A DNA stretch of 39,139 nucleotides. It comes from an uncultured Campylobacter sp. (GTDB lineage Bacteria; Actinomycetota; Actinomycetes; Mycobacteriales; Mycobacteriaceae). The stretch spans positions 1 through 39,139 of the forward strand of contig CAMIME010000018.1 of the NCBI GenBank assembly GCA_946221035.1. The letters are read 5' to 3'. The position numbers and the translations under genes are program-made. Below, in pieces: positions 32,604 to 39,139 of this stretch (the first letter of the stretch is position 1; every line of letters starts with the position of its first letter). The notes below the pieces were generated by a model, which had not been told where the DNA came from, made no database searches, and saw only the letters and a program-made list of their open reading frames with translations.

Positions 32604-33587
32604 TTAGTGCAGCTCGCGGGCCAAATCAGCGACCCCGATCATACCCGCCCGCGATCCGAGCTCAGCCCGCAGGATCTGCGGGTGCGGGCGGTACGCTGCG
32701 CCAACGATGTTTTGCTCCATCGACCTCACTGCGTCATCGAGGAACAGGTCGGCATCCTCCGAAACCCCGCCGCCCAAGACGATGTGCGCCGGGTCGAGCA
32801 CGTCCGCCACGATCGCCAGCCCTCGGCCGAGCCAGGTGGAGAAGCTGTCGACTGCGGCCACGCCCAGCGCATCCCCGTCGCGCGCAGCCGCCATGATGTC
32901 GTGGCCGGTGGCGCGCTTCTCCACCACCGCGCGGTACAGGCCGCAGTGCCAGAACCCGCCCTTTGTGGCCATGTCGATCGCGCAGTCGACCAAGGACGTC
33001 CCGGACGCGTAGCGCTCCAGACACCCCTGCTTCCCGCACGAACAGACACGCCCTCCCGGCACCACGGTGATGTGGCCGAACTCAGGGGCGGTGCCAAATG
33101 CCCCTCGGTAAATTTCACCCCGGTGCATGAGCGTGGCGCCGATGCCAGTGCCGACGGCAAAGAACACCCACGTGTCCATGTCACGCGCCGCGCCGTAGCG
33201 GTACTCACCCCACGCGGCGGCGTTTGCGTCGTGCTCGAGCCGCACCGGCAGGCCAATCGCCTCTTCCAGCTCACGGCGGATCGGCTGATCATCCCGCCAC
33301 GCCAAGTGCGGAGCAAAGCGGACGAACTCGCACTCCGGGTCGAGGAAACCGGCAAGGGCAACGCCAACCGCGCCTATCTGGTGGCGCGAGCGTAGCTGCT
33401 CAACCATGGTCACGATGGCCTCGGTAAGCGCCACCGCCGTGTGCGGTGTCGCAGTCGAGATCACCTCGATGATCGACCCGCGTGCATCCACCACAGCAGC
33501 ACGAGCGTTCGTCCCCCCGATGTCGAAGCCAACCGTGTATACGGCTGTGTTGCTGGGGTCGCTGGGGTCGCTGTGATCGTTGAGCAT
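32604..33587 (-). CDS. glk: ROK-family glucokinase
   Basis: Phosphorylates glucose with ATP in the cytosol. The protein is 327 aa. The phosphate loop is VGFDIGGTNARAAVV, EHDANAAAWGE contains the catalytic aspartate, GTGIGA follows, and the ROK zinc motif is CSCGKQGCLE with the preceding H in PEFGHITVV. It matches the Glk encoded beside pimB in C. glutamicum as I recall it. The start is uncertain: ATG at 33587 lacks a clear Shine-Dalgarno and encodes a variable DPSDPS stretch from a 10-bp duplication; the conserved part begins at about residue 14. The gene lies 11 bp after pimB. Confidence 0.94.
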   Translation of the reverse strand: MLNDHSDPSDPSNTAVYTVGFDIGGTNARAAVVDARGSIIEVISTATPHTAVALTEAIVTMVEQLRSRHQIGAVGVALAGFLDPECEFVRFAPHLAWRDDQPIRRELEEAIGLPVRLEHDANAAAWGEYRYGAARDMDTWVFFAVGTGIGATLMHRGEIYRGAFGTAPEFGHITVVPGGRVCSCGKQGCLERYASGTSLVDCAIDMATKGGFWHCGLYRAVVEKRATGHDIMAAARDGDALGVAAVDSFSTWLGRGLAIVADVLDPAHIVLGGGVSEDADLFLDDAVRSMEQNIVGAAYRPHPQILRAELGSRAGMIGVADLARELH

Positions 33588-33598
33588 GCGCACAGAGC

Positions 33599-34738
33599 TT
33601 AGTCCTGTGTCGGACGTCCCATTAGTACGTCCACGCACCTGTCACCGAGCACTTCCCAGGAATACTTCTTTTGCACGAACGCGCGACCGGCCCTGCCCAT
33701 GGTTGACCGGAGGTTGTCGTCGAGAAGCAGTCGCGTGATGGCGTCGGCGATGGCGCGCGTATCGCGGCCGTTGACCACGATGCCGCTTTGCGGCGAGACC
33801 GCCTCGGGCGCGCCGCCCGAGTCCCCAGCGACCACCGGGATCTCGCAGGCCTGCGCCTCCAAGTAGACGATGCCTAAGCCCTCGAGGTCAAGGCCGCCGC
33901 CGCGAGTCCTCGCCGGCATGGCGAAGACGTCAGCCGCTGCGACAATATCGCGCAGGCGCTCTCGCTCAACCCGGCCGGTGAAGGTGACGCCCTCCCCCGC
34001 CATGCGGCGCAGGGTTCGCCCGTAATGGCCCTCGCCGACGATTACCAACTGCGCGTTCGGGACTTGCTCGCGGATGAGGGGCAGCGCCTCGATGAGGCGA
34101 TCCTGGCCTTTGCGCGGCACCAGGCGCGACGAACACACCACAAGTGGTGCTTCCCCCACCCCGAGCGACTGCCGGGTTGCCCAGCGTTGCGCTGCGGTTG
34201 CCGGGCGGAAGAAGTCCGTGTCCACGCCCGATGGCAACCCGACATACTCCGGGCGCCGCCCAATGGCCCGCTGGATTCGCCCGAGGGTGTACTGGGAGAT
34301 GTAGGTGACCACATCCGCGGTATCACCCGCGGCTGAAACGAACCGCCGGGCAATGGGGATCATGGCCCAGCCGACCTCGTGACCGTGCGTCGTTGACACC
34401 ACCCGCCGCGCACCTGCCCGCTTCGCGCGGCCACCGAGTGCTGCGAGCGGGGCGGTGACGCCGAACCAGACGGTATCGATGTCGTAGTCACGGATAATCC
34501 GCGCCATCTTCCTAGCAACGCCGGGGGTGGCGATGAGCACCGGGAACGGCCAACGGATCACCGTATAGTCTTGCTCCGCGTCCCACGCCGCAGATGCCTC
34601 AGCGTTCCACGTGGCGGCGAAGACAACAATGGAGTCCGCGCCCTCGCGGTCCACGACTTCCTGGACGAAATCCCTCAAATACGACTGGATCCCTCCGACA
34701 ACCGGAGGGAAGTCGCTTGTGACAAGCAGCGTGCGCAC
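33599..34738 (-). CDS. pimB: PimB-type GDP-mannose mannosyltransferase
   Basis: GT4 glycosyltransferase of 379 aa that adds the second mannose to phosphatidylinositol monomannoside, feeding PIM and lipomannan synthesis at the inner face of the membrane. The N-terminal acceptor domain has TSDFPPVVGGIQSYLRDF, TTHGHEVGWAMIP. The C-terminal donor domain has VCSSRLVPRKGQDRLIEALP, IVGEGHYGRTLRRMA and the EX7E element in LEGLGIVYLEAQACEIP. The GTG at 34738 gives the conserved MRTLLVTSDFPP start, 9 bp after the preceding NlpC/P60 gene, with no clear Shine-Dalgarno, so coupling is likely. MptA in this window works later in the same pathway. Confidence 0.93.
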   Translation of the reverse strand: MRTLLVTSDFPPVVGGIQSYLRDFVQEVVDREGADSIVVFAATWNAEASAAWDAEQDYTVIRWPFPVLIATPGVARKMARIIRDYDIDTVWFGVTAPLAALGGRAKRAGARRVVSTTHGHEVGWAMIPIARRFVSAAGDTADVVTYISQYTLGRIQRAIGRRPEYVGLPSGVDTDFFRPATAAQRWATRQSLGVGEAPLVVCSSRLVPRKGQDRLIEALPLIREQVPNAQLVIVGEGHYGRTLRRMAGEGVTFTGRVERERLRDIVAAADVFAMPARTRGGGLDLEGLGIVYLEAQACEIPVVAGDSGGAPEAVSPQSGIVVNGRDTRAIADAITRLLLDDNLRSTMGRAGRAFVQKKYSWEVLGDRCVDVLMGRPTQD

Positions 34739-34747
34739 TAGTGAAAC

Positions 34748-35776
34748 TTAGTACCGCACCGCGCCCTGTACCGGCATGGAGTTCACCGGGACAACCTGGA
34801 TGGGAATGCCGTAGTCGGAGGAGTGCACGACCATGCCGTTGCCGATGTACATGCCCACGTGCGTCACACCCGGGTAGTAACCGATGATGTCACCGGGCTG
34901 CAGCTGGTCCATTGGCACCGGGGTGCCGCCAGCGAGCTGTGCCTGCGACGTGCGCGGGATGCCGATGCCGTTCTGCGCGTACGCCCACACCATGAGGCCG
35001 GAGCAGTCGAACGCGTCAGGCCCTGCCGAACCCCAGCCGTAGGGCTTGCCCAGTTGCGCCAGGGCAGCCGCGGCCACGCCCGTCGCCGCAGGCATAGCGA
35101 TGGTGTCCACGTCGAGCGGGTTATCTTTCAATACCCAACGCTGGCGCTCCACCTCATTGAGCCCGTCGACGCGGCGTTCAATGTCTCGCACCTGGCGGTC
35201 GAGATCGGCGCGCTCGCGCTCCAGCTTCGCCCGCTGGGCCTCAAGGGTGTTCTTCGTGTACTGCGCCTCAGCCACCGCGATGTTGGCCTCGTTGGCCTTC
35301 TCCGCGGCCTGCGCATTGGCGTCATCCAACTCCGTCAGCGCCTTCTGCGCGTTGCGCGACAGGGAACCAATGAACGCGGAGCGGTCGATCGCCTCCTGCG
35401 GGTTGCCAGAATCGAGGGTGGCAAACAGCGCGTCCGACTTCGAAATGCGGTAGCGCGTCTGCGCGATACCGCCGACGTTTTTCCGCTTGCCCTCCGTTTC
35501 ACCCCGAAGTGCTTCGAGCTGTGCCTTCGAGTCGGCAGCTCGACGGTTCGCTTCTTCGATCTTGCGGGATGTGCCGGCGATCTGGTCTTCGAGGCCCTTG
35601 ATCTCTTCCATCTTCGCCGTGGCCCTGTGGGAGACGGCGTCCATCTCGCGGATCAGGTCATCGACCTCGTCAGCGTGCGCGGGAGAGGCGCTCACCCCGG
35701 ACAGGCCCGTCACAGCGGCCATCAGTGCAGCCCTACGGACGAGGACGTTGCGTTTGCGCACAGAATGCTTGCCCAC
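34748..35776 (-). CDS. NlpC/P60 peptidoglycan hydrolase with coiled coil
   Basis: Secreted putative D,L-endopeptidase of 342 aa. It has a signal peptide with likely cleavage after SPAHA (residue 35), a long coiled coil (about 37-215) and a C-terminal NlpC/P60 domain (about 228-342). The catalytic residues are C258 in DAFDCSGLMVW, H306 in GVTHVGMY and probably H318 in MVVHSSDYG. The architecture resembles RipA/RipC, in which the coiled coil blocks the active site until activated by FtsEX; that mode is inferred. The GTG at 35776 follows AAGAAGG by 5 nt. It has its own promoter and lies upstream of pimB. Confidence 0.95.
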   Translation of the reverse strand: MGKHSVRKRNVLVRRAALMAAVTGLSGVSASPAHADEVDDLIREMDAVSHRATAKMEEIKGLEDQIAGTSRKIEEANRRAADSKAQLEALRGETEGKRKNVGGIAQTRYRISKSDALFATLDSGNPQEAIDRSAFIGSLSRNAQKALTELDDANAQAAEKANEANIAVAEAQYTKNTLEAQRAKLERERADLDRQVRDIERRVDGLNEVERQRWVLKDNPLDVDTIAMPAATGVAAAALAQLGKPYGWGSAGPDAFDCSGLMVWAYAQNGIGIPRTSQAQLAGGTPVPMDQLQPGDIIGYYPGVTHVGMYIGNGMVVHSSDYGIPIQVVPVNSMPVQGAVRY

Positions 35777-35820
35777 GATTACCTTCTTCGGCGATCATTT
35801 CCGGTTATTACAACGTTGAA

Positions 35821-35848
35821 ACTATAGCCCCTCGTGCGGAGAGCTCAA
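35821..35848 (-). promoter_or_regulatory. Promoter of the coiled-coil NlpC/P60 gene
   Basis: TTGAGC (plus 35843-35848) and TATAGT (plus 35821-35826) are separated by 16 bp on the minus strand, about 45 bp upstream of the GTG start. The -10 matches consensus at 5 of 6 positions and the -35 at 4 of 6. Confidence 0.65.
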
Positions 35849-35933
35849 AGCAATCCAGATCCCCGGGACGCAATTTGTGACGCAGGGCGACGGATGTTGC
35901 AAAACGGGGTGCACGGAGCCGTCGAAAAGCAAA

Positions 35934-35958
35934 AGCCCGCCCTGCGAAAGGACGGGCT
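35934..35958 (-). terminator. Intrinsic terminator of nlpC
   Basis: A 9-bp stem with one G-U pair (35934-35942 with 35950-35958), a 7-nt loop and a TTTTGCTTTT run on the minus strand lie 20 bp after the nlpC stop. It separates nlpC from the next NlpC/P60 gene. Confidence 0.88.
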
Positions 35959-35978
35959 GACGAATGCTCGGCGCGGCG

Positions 35979-36737
35979 TTAGAAGCGAACCACCGAGTGG
36001 ATCGGCATCATGTACAGATCGCGGTAGCCCACCGGGATACCGGAGTTGAGCGCGTCGATGATCTGGCCGTTGCCAGCGTAGATAGCAACGTGGGATGCGC
36101 CACCGTAGTAGACCACGATGTCGCCGGGCTGGATGTCGTTGAGCGAGACGCGCTGGCCGGCCGAAGCCTGAGCCTGGGACGTACGCGGGATGGACTTGCC
36201 AGCCTGGGCGTAGACCCACGAGGTGAAACCGGAGCAGTCGAACGCGTTCGGGCCTGCGGCGCCGTAGACGTACGGGGAGCCGATCTTGGACTTCGCAATC
36301 TCAACGATGGTCTGGCCAACAGGCTTCGGCGCGGGAGCCGGAGCCGGAGCCGGGGCAGCTGCGGGAGCCGCGTAGGCCTGTGCGGGCTGCGGAGCGGGCG
36401 GCAGCACCTGGCGCTCGACATTGGCGATGAAGTCGTTGAAGGCCGGCACAGCCTGGACGCCCGGCAGCGCGCGGACACCGGCGATGGCTGCGCGGACGTC
36501 GCCATCGGCGTTGGCGCCAGCAAGGGACGGGATCCAAGCGTCGATGCCCGGGATGGCGGCGATGCCCGGAACGTTCTCAATACCCGGAATCTGGACTGCA
36601 ACCGGGGTGTTCGGGACCCGGACCTCAGCCGCGGATGCGGTGGTCGGGGCGATCAGGGAAGCGCCTGCAACAACGGCGGTCGTTGCGGCTGCCGCGCGCA
36701 CTGCGGCGGTGGTGTTCTGGCGACGGTGCTTAGCCAC
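35979..36737 (-). CDS. nlpC: NlpC/P60 peptidoglycan hydrolase under riboswitch control
   Basis: Secreted putative endopeptidase of 252 aa. It has a signal peptide with likely cleavage near ASA (residue 36), a region with repeated PG-I/V turns (about 50-95), a proline/alanine linker (113-140) and a C-terminal NlpC/P60 domain (about 141-252). Catalytic C168 lies in NAFDCSGFTSW and H216 in GASHVAIY; the third position aligns with D228, where the neighbouring paralogue has His. The GTG at 36737 was chosen because GGAGAG lies 7 nt upstream; an ATG five codons earlier has no properly spaced site. It follows a long leader with a c-di-AMP riboswitch. Confidence 0.94.
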   Translation of the reverse strand: MAKHRRQNTTAAVRAAAATTAVVAGASLIAPTTASAAEVRVPNTPVAVQIPGIENVPGIAAIPGIDAWIPSLAGANADGDVRAAIAGVRALPGVQAVPAFNDFIANVERQVLPPAPQPAQAYAAPAAAPAPAPAPAPKPVGQTIVEIAKSKIGSPYVYGAAGPNAFDCSGFTSWVYAQAGKSIPRTSQAQASAGQRVSLNDIQPGDIVVYYGGASHVAIYAGNGQIIDALNSGIPVGYRDLYMMPIHSVVRF

Positions 36738-36761
36738 TGTAAGTCTCTCCATATCTTCTCT

Positions 36762-36895
36762 GCGCCAACCGGGTTAGCTGTCGGGCGGGCTTTTGAGAAT
36801 CAGCCCAGGATCGCTCGCGATCTCTGCCCCACGGGAAGTTGCCTTCCACTGCGGTTCCCCGGCCCTTCACCTTTCGCACCCGGGAGGGCACTTGA
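36762..36895 (-). ncRNA. c-di-AMP riboswitch (ydaO-yuaA type)
   Basis: The nlpC leader contains GGGCCGGGGAACCGCAGTGG, followed by a variable hairpin, and near the 3' end the hallmark CCCGACAGCTAACCCGG (ending about 36768 on the minus strand). These are conserved blocks of the ydaO class, which in actinobacteria precedes cell-wall hydrolase and Rpf genes. High c-di-AMP is expected to turn the gene off. It begins just after the mapped -10 and ends about 25 nt before the start codon. Boundaries are approximate. Confidence 0.87.
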
Positions 36896-36907
36896 GTGAA
36901 GTCACGG

Positions 36908-36937
36908 CTTATATGTTGTTCTCGTACATGCTTCCAA
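36908..36937 (-). promoter_or_regulatory. Promoter of nlpC and its riboswitch leader
   Basis: TTGGAA (plus 36932-36937) and TATAAG (plus 36908-36913) are 18 bp apart on the minus strand. Transcription from about 36900 would begin directly at the riboswitch. Confidence 0.65.
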
Positions 36938-36964
36938 CGGCTGTTGTCGCAATGTCTCGATTAG

Positions 36965-37018
36965 GTTACGAAACGGCAACAAGGGTGTCCAACCGCCACG
37001 CCGTTATCGTTCTGTTAT
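36965..37018 (-). promoter_or_regulatory. MtrA-like direct repeats upstream of nlpC
   Basis: On the minus strand ATAACAGA and ATAACGGC are separated by 3 bp (plus 37000-37018), the 8-3-8 architecture described for MtrA sites in C. glutamicum. A second, plus-strand candidate with the same spacing is GTTACGAA and GCAACAAG (36965-36983). Both lie 30-80 bp upstream of the -35. MtrA controls wall hydrolase genes in this genus; the sites here are inferred. Confidence 0.45.
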
Positions 37019-37182
37019 TTCTTACCGGGTCGCCCAGTGCACGGAATCCTGAGCGGGCGGGCAGCAGCCGATCGGATGTTGTCTACTGCCGACTTACCGC
37101 ATCTGGCCTGCACTTTTATAGAAAAATAGCGCTGCGCCACTGGGTTTATGAAAGTGCTAGACAACCAGATTCTTCAAGATAA

Positions 37183-37198
37183 TGTGACCTTGAGCACA
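37183..37198. promoter_or_regulatory. GlxR-like (CRP-type) site
   Basis: TGTGA-N6-GCACA matches the TGTGA-N6-TCACA consensus of the cAMP-responsive GlxR at 9 of 10 fixed positions. It lies about 280 bp upstream of the nlpC start site and just past the qcrB terminator, so its target is uncertain. Confidence 0.4.
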
Positions 37199-37228
37199 GC
37201 GGGGGTTTACACGGCTGTTACAAACGAA

Positions 37229-37260
37229 TAACGCCCCCTCCGCGTTGCGGAAGGGGCGCT
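37229..37260 (-). terminator. Terminator of the qcr operon
   Basis: A GC-rich hairpin (about 37230-37243 with 37246-37260, one bulge) and a TTATTCGTTTG tail on the minus strand lie about 15 bp after the qcrB stop. It closes qcrA-qcrB. Confidence 0.8.
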
Positions 37261-37274
37261 ATCTACGTCAGCGC

Positions 37275-38906
37275 TTAGTGGCTGCTCTCGTGCGTAGCAT
37301 CGCGGTCGGTTGCGTGCTTGGTCTCCTCGAGCGCACGCAGCGTCTCCACCTCTTCGTGGTGGTACTCGCGCTGTGCGTCGCGGACACGCTCAGTGACACC
37401 GAGCTCCGCCGGGGCGAAGGTGCCCACAGTCTCGGAGTCTGCGAAACCGAGCTGGTTCATCTGCTTCGGCACGCGGCCACCGCCGTACTCCAGCGGCTCC
37501 GGGTGGCCGTGCGCGTCCACCGGGCCGAGCGGCTGGTGAATCTCCACGAACGCACCGTTCGGCAGGCGCTTGATCACACCGGTCTCGATACCGTGCTCGA
37601 GCACCTCTCGGTCAGAGCGCTGCAGGCCAATGCAGAGACGGTAGGTGATGAAGTACGCGAGCGGCGGGAGGATGATCAGACCGATGCGGCCAACCCAGGT
37701 CATCGCGTTCAGCGAGATCTGGAAGAAGTGCGCAACGTGGTCGTTACCACCGGAGATCGTCAGCAGCAGGAAGAACACCAGGCCCATGACGCCGATGCCG
37801 GTACGAACCGGGACGTCGCGCGGGCGCTGCAGCAGGTTGTGGTGAGCGTCGTCCTTAGTAATGGCCTTCTCGATGAACGGGTAGGTGATCAGCAGGATGA
37901 CCATCACCAACGCCATCAGGACAACCCAGAATGCGCCCGGGATGGTGTAGCGGCCGAGGTAGAGCTCCCACGCCGGCATGACACGGGCAGCACCGTCAGT
38001 CCACAGCATGTAGATATCCGGTTGGGAACCAGCGGAGACCTGCGACGGGTTGTACGGGCCGAGGTTCCAGATCGAGTTGATAGAGGTAAGACCAGCCATG
38101 AGTGCGAGCACCGCGAAGGTGACCATCATGAAGCCGATCGCCTTCAGCGCGAACACCGGCATGATGCGCAGGCCGATCACGTTGTTCTCGGTACGGCCGG
38201 GGCCAGGGAACTGGGTGTGCTTCTGGAACCAGACGAGCAGAAGGTGCGCACCAACGAGTGCCAGGATGATGCCCGGCAGCACGAGCACGTGCAGGATGTA
38301 GAAACGATCCAGCATGAGGTCGGACGGGAAGTCGCCGCCGAACAGTGCCCAGTGGATCCAGGTACCGATGATCGGGATGGACAGGATAATGGCGGACATG
38401 ATTCGCAGACCCACGCCGGAGAGCAGGTCATCCGGCAGGGAGTAGCCCATGAAGCCCTCGATCATGCCGAGCAGCACCAGGGTGACACCGATGAGCCAGT
38501 TCGCCTCACGCGGGCGACGGAACGCGCCGGTGAAGAAGATGCGCATCATGTGAGCGAACATTGACATCATGAACATCAGGGCCGCCCAGTGGTGCATCTG
38601 GCGGACGAACAGACCGCCACGCACATCGAAGGACAGATCAAGTGCCGTTGCGTAGGCGCGAGACATCTCCACACCGTTGAGCGGCAGGTACGCGCCGTCG
38701 TAAATGACCTTCGTAATCGAAGGATCGAAGAACAGCGCGAGGTAGACACCGGTCAGGATCAGGATGATGAAGCTGTACAGCGCCATCTCACCGAGCATGA
38801 AGGACCAGTGGCTCGGGAAGACCTTGTTCAGCTGCGGGCGAAGTACACCGGCAACGGTGTAGCGCGAATCAACGTTGTCCGCGACTTTTCCAAGTTTCGT
38901 ACTCAT
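37275..38906 (-). CDS. qcrB: Cytochrome bc1 complex cytochrome b subunit QcrB
   Basis: Menaquinol-oxidising cytochrome b of the actinobacterial bc1-aa3 supercomplex, 543 aa. There are about nine hydrophobic segments (40 to about 420). Haem-ligand histidines lie in RQMHHWAALMFMMSMFAHMMR and FYILHVLVLPGIILALVGAHLLLVW. GYSLPDDLLSGVGLR marks the quinol-site loop region. A hydrophilic C-terminal extension of about 120 residues, rich in H, E and D, is typical of actinobacterial QcrB. The ATG at 38906 shares one base with the qcrA stop (TAATG), so translation is coupled. Confidence 0.97.
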   Translation of the reverse strand: MSTKLGKVADNVDSRYTVAGVLRPQLNKVFPSHWSFMLGEMALYSFIILILTGVYLALFFDPSITKVIYDGAYLPLNGVEMSRAYATALDLSFDVRGGLFVRQMHHWAALMFMMSMFAHMMRIFFTGAFRRPREANWLIGVTLVLLGMIEGFMGYSLPDDLLSGVGLRIMSAIILSIPIIGTWIHWALFGGDFPSDLMLDRFYILHVLVLPGIILALVGAHLLLVWFQKHTQFPGPGRTENNVIGLRIMPVFALKAIGFMMVTFAVLALMAGLTSINSIWNLGPYNPSQVSAGSQPDIYMLWTDGAARVMPAWELYLGRYTIPGAFWVVLMALVMVILLITYPFIEKAITKDDAHHNLLQRPRDVPVRTGIGVMGLVFFLLLTISGGNDHVAHFFQISLNAMTWVGRIGLIILPPLAYFITYRLCIGLQRSDREVLEHGIETGVIKRLPNGAFVEIHQPLGPVDAHGHPEPLEYGGGRVPKQMNQLGFADSETVGTFAPAELGVTERVRDAQREYHHEEVETLRALEETKHATDRDATHESSH

Positions 38907-39139
38907 TAGGACTGACGCTCCCAGAATGCCGGGCCAACGGGCTCAATGAAGTTGCCGTTAGCGATGAGGTAACCATCTTCGTCAACCGTCACAGGCAGCT
39001 GCGGCAGAGCACGTGCGGCCGGGCCGAAGATCGGCTTGCCGTACTGCAGCGCATCGAACTGCGACTGGTGGCACGGGCACAGGATGCGGTTGGTCTGAGC
39101 CTCGTACAGCGAGGTCGGGCAACCGATGTGCGTGCAGAT
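38906..39139 (-). CDS. qcrA: Rieske iron-sulfur subunit QcrA (3' part)
   Basis: The C-terminal 77 residues of the Rieske protein are read from the right edge of the window to TAA at 38906-38908. Both cluster-binding boxes are present: CTHIGC at the very edge and CPCHQSQFD 19 residues on, giving the Cys/His ligands of the 2Fe-2S centre. The protein ends GNFIEPVGPAFWERQS. The N-terminal membrane part lies outside the window. It passes electrons from menaquinol at QcrB to cytochrome c (QcrC), expected further upstream. Confidence 0.96.
   Translation of the reverse strand: MCTHIGCPTSLYEAQTNRILCPCHQSQFDALQYGKPIFGPAARALPQLPVTVDEDGYLIANGNFIEPVGPAFWERQS

Larger units (their letters stand above)
36738..37274. 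other. Long regulatory gap between nlpC and qcrB
   Basis: This 537-bp gap has no supported gene. It holds the nlpC leader riboswitch, its promoter, MtrA-like repeats, a GlxR-like palindrome TGTGACCTTGAGCACA (37183-37198) and the qcrB terminator. It is A/T-richer than its surroundings between about 36900 and 37230. Confidence 0.8.

Noticed and set aside
31599..33395. A 598-codon plus-strand frame across the acyltransferase and glk
   Set aside because: It spans three well-supported minus-strand genes, is arginine/histidine-rich and matches nothing recognisable.
36793..37182. A 129-codon plus-strand frame in the nlpC-qcrB gap
   Set aside because: It runs antisense through the riboswitch and promoter, with no ribosome site or family similarity.
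37245..38564. A 439-codon plus-strand frame antisense to qcrB
   Set aside because: Charged, low-complexity product with no start site, opposite a certain gene.

Overview
This window is a high-GC, gene-dense actinobacterial chromosome segment. Protein sequences and gene order point to the genus Corynebacterium, although the species cannot be fixed from sequence alone. Main grounds: a dcw cluster running mraZ-rsmH-ftsL-ftsI-murE-murF-mraY-murD-ftsW-murG-murC-ftsQ-ftsZ-pgeF-yggS-sepF-yggT-divIVA-ileS with no ftsA; an mptA/PknL/Rv2175c-like/class II DAHP synthase/PimB/Glk neighbourhood; and actinobacterial qcrA-qcrB genes next to NlpC/P60 hydrolases.

Layout. Positions 1-170 hold a palindrome-centred 47-bp tandem repeat and the ileS terminator. 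Positions 171-23419 are one long minus-strand block. It makes the peptidoglycan precursor (MurC-F, MraY, MurG), the septal synthase (FtsW, FtsI), the divisome (FtsZ, FtsQ, FtsL, SepF), the polar growth scaffold DivIVA, and finally IleRS behind an isoleucine T-box leader. Several junctions overlap (ATGA or GTGA), which suggests translational coupling. The block opens with MraZ and its GTGGG operator repeats. Internal control points are an operator-like hairpin before ftsZ, a promoter before divIVA, and a promoter that appears to sit inside the divIVA terminator.

Positions 23823-24754 (minus) carry a DUF3040 membrane protein and an SAV_6107-type HEPN protein, divergent from a GNAT acetyltransferase at 24916 (plus). 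The plus-strand pair idsA-mptA (25529-28062) supplies prenyl diphosphates and lipomannan mannosylation. pknL (plus) diverges from a small DNA-binding protein whose mycobacterial orthologue, Rv2175c, is a PknL substrate. This PknL has no PASTA domains.

Positions 29675-36737 are again minus strand: two NlpC/P60 cell-wall hydrolases, PimB, glucokinase, a PlsC-type acyltransferase, a small membrane protein, an Rv2179c-type exoribonuclease, and AroG with an apparently leaderless transcript. The second hydrolase (nlpC) has a long leader with a c-di-AMP (ydaO-type) riboswitch and upstream repeats resembling MtrA sites. The right edge has qcrB and the 3' end of qcrA.

The theme is envelope growth and division with layered RNA and protein control. 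No tRNA, rRNA, CRISPR array, prophage or insertion sequence was seen. Names rest on recognised motifs and remembered family sequences, not on database searches.
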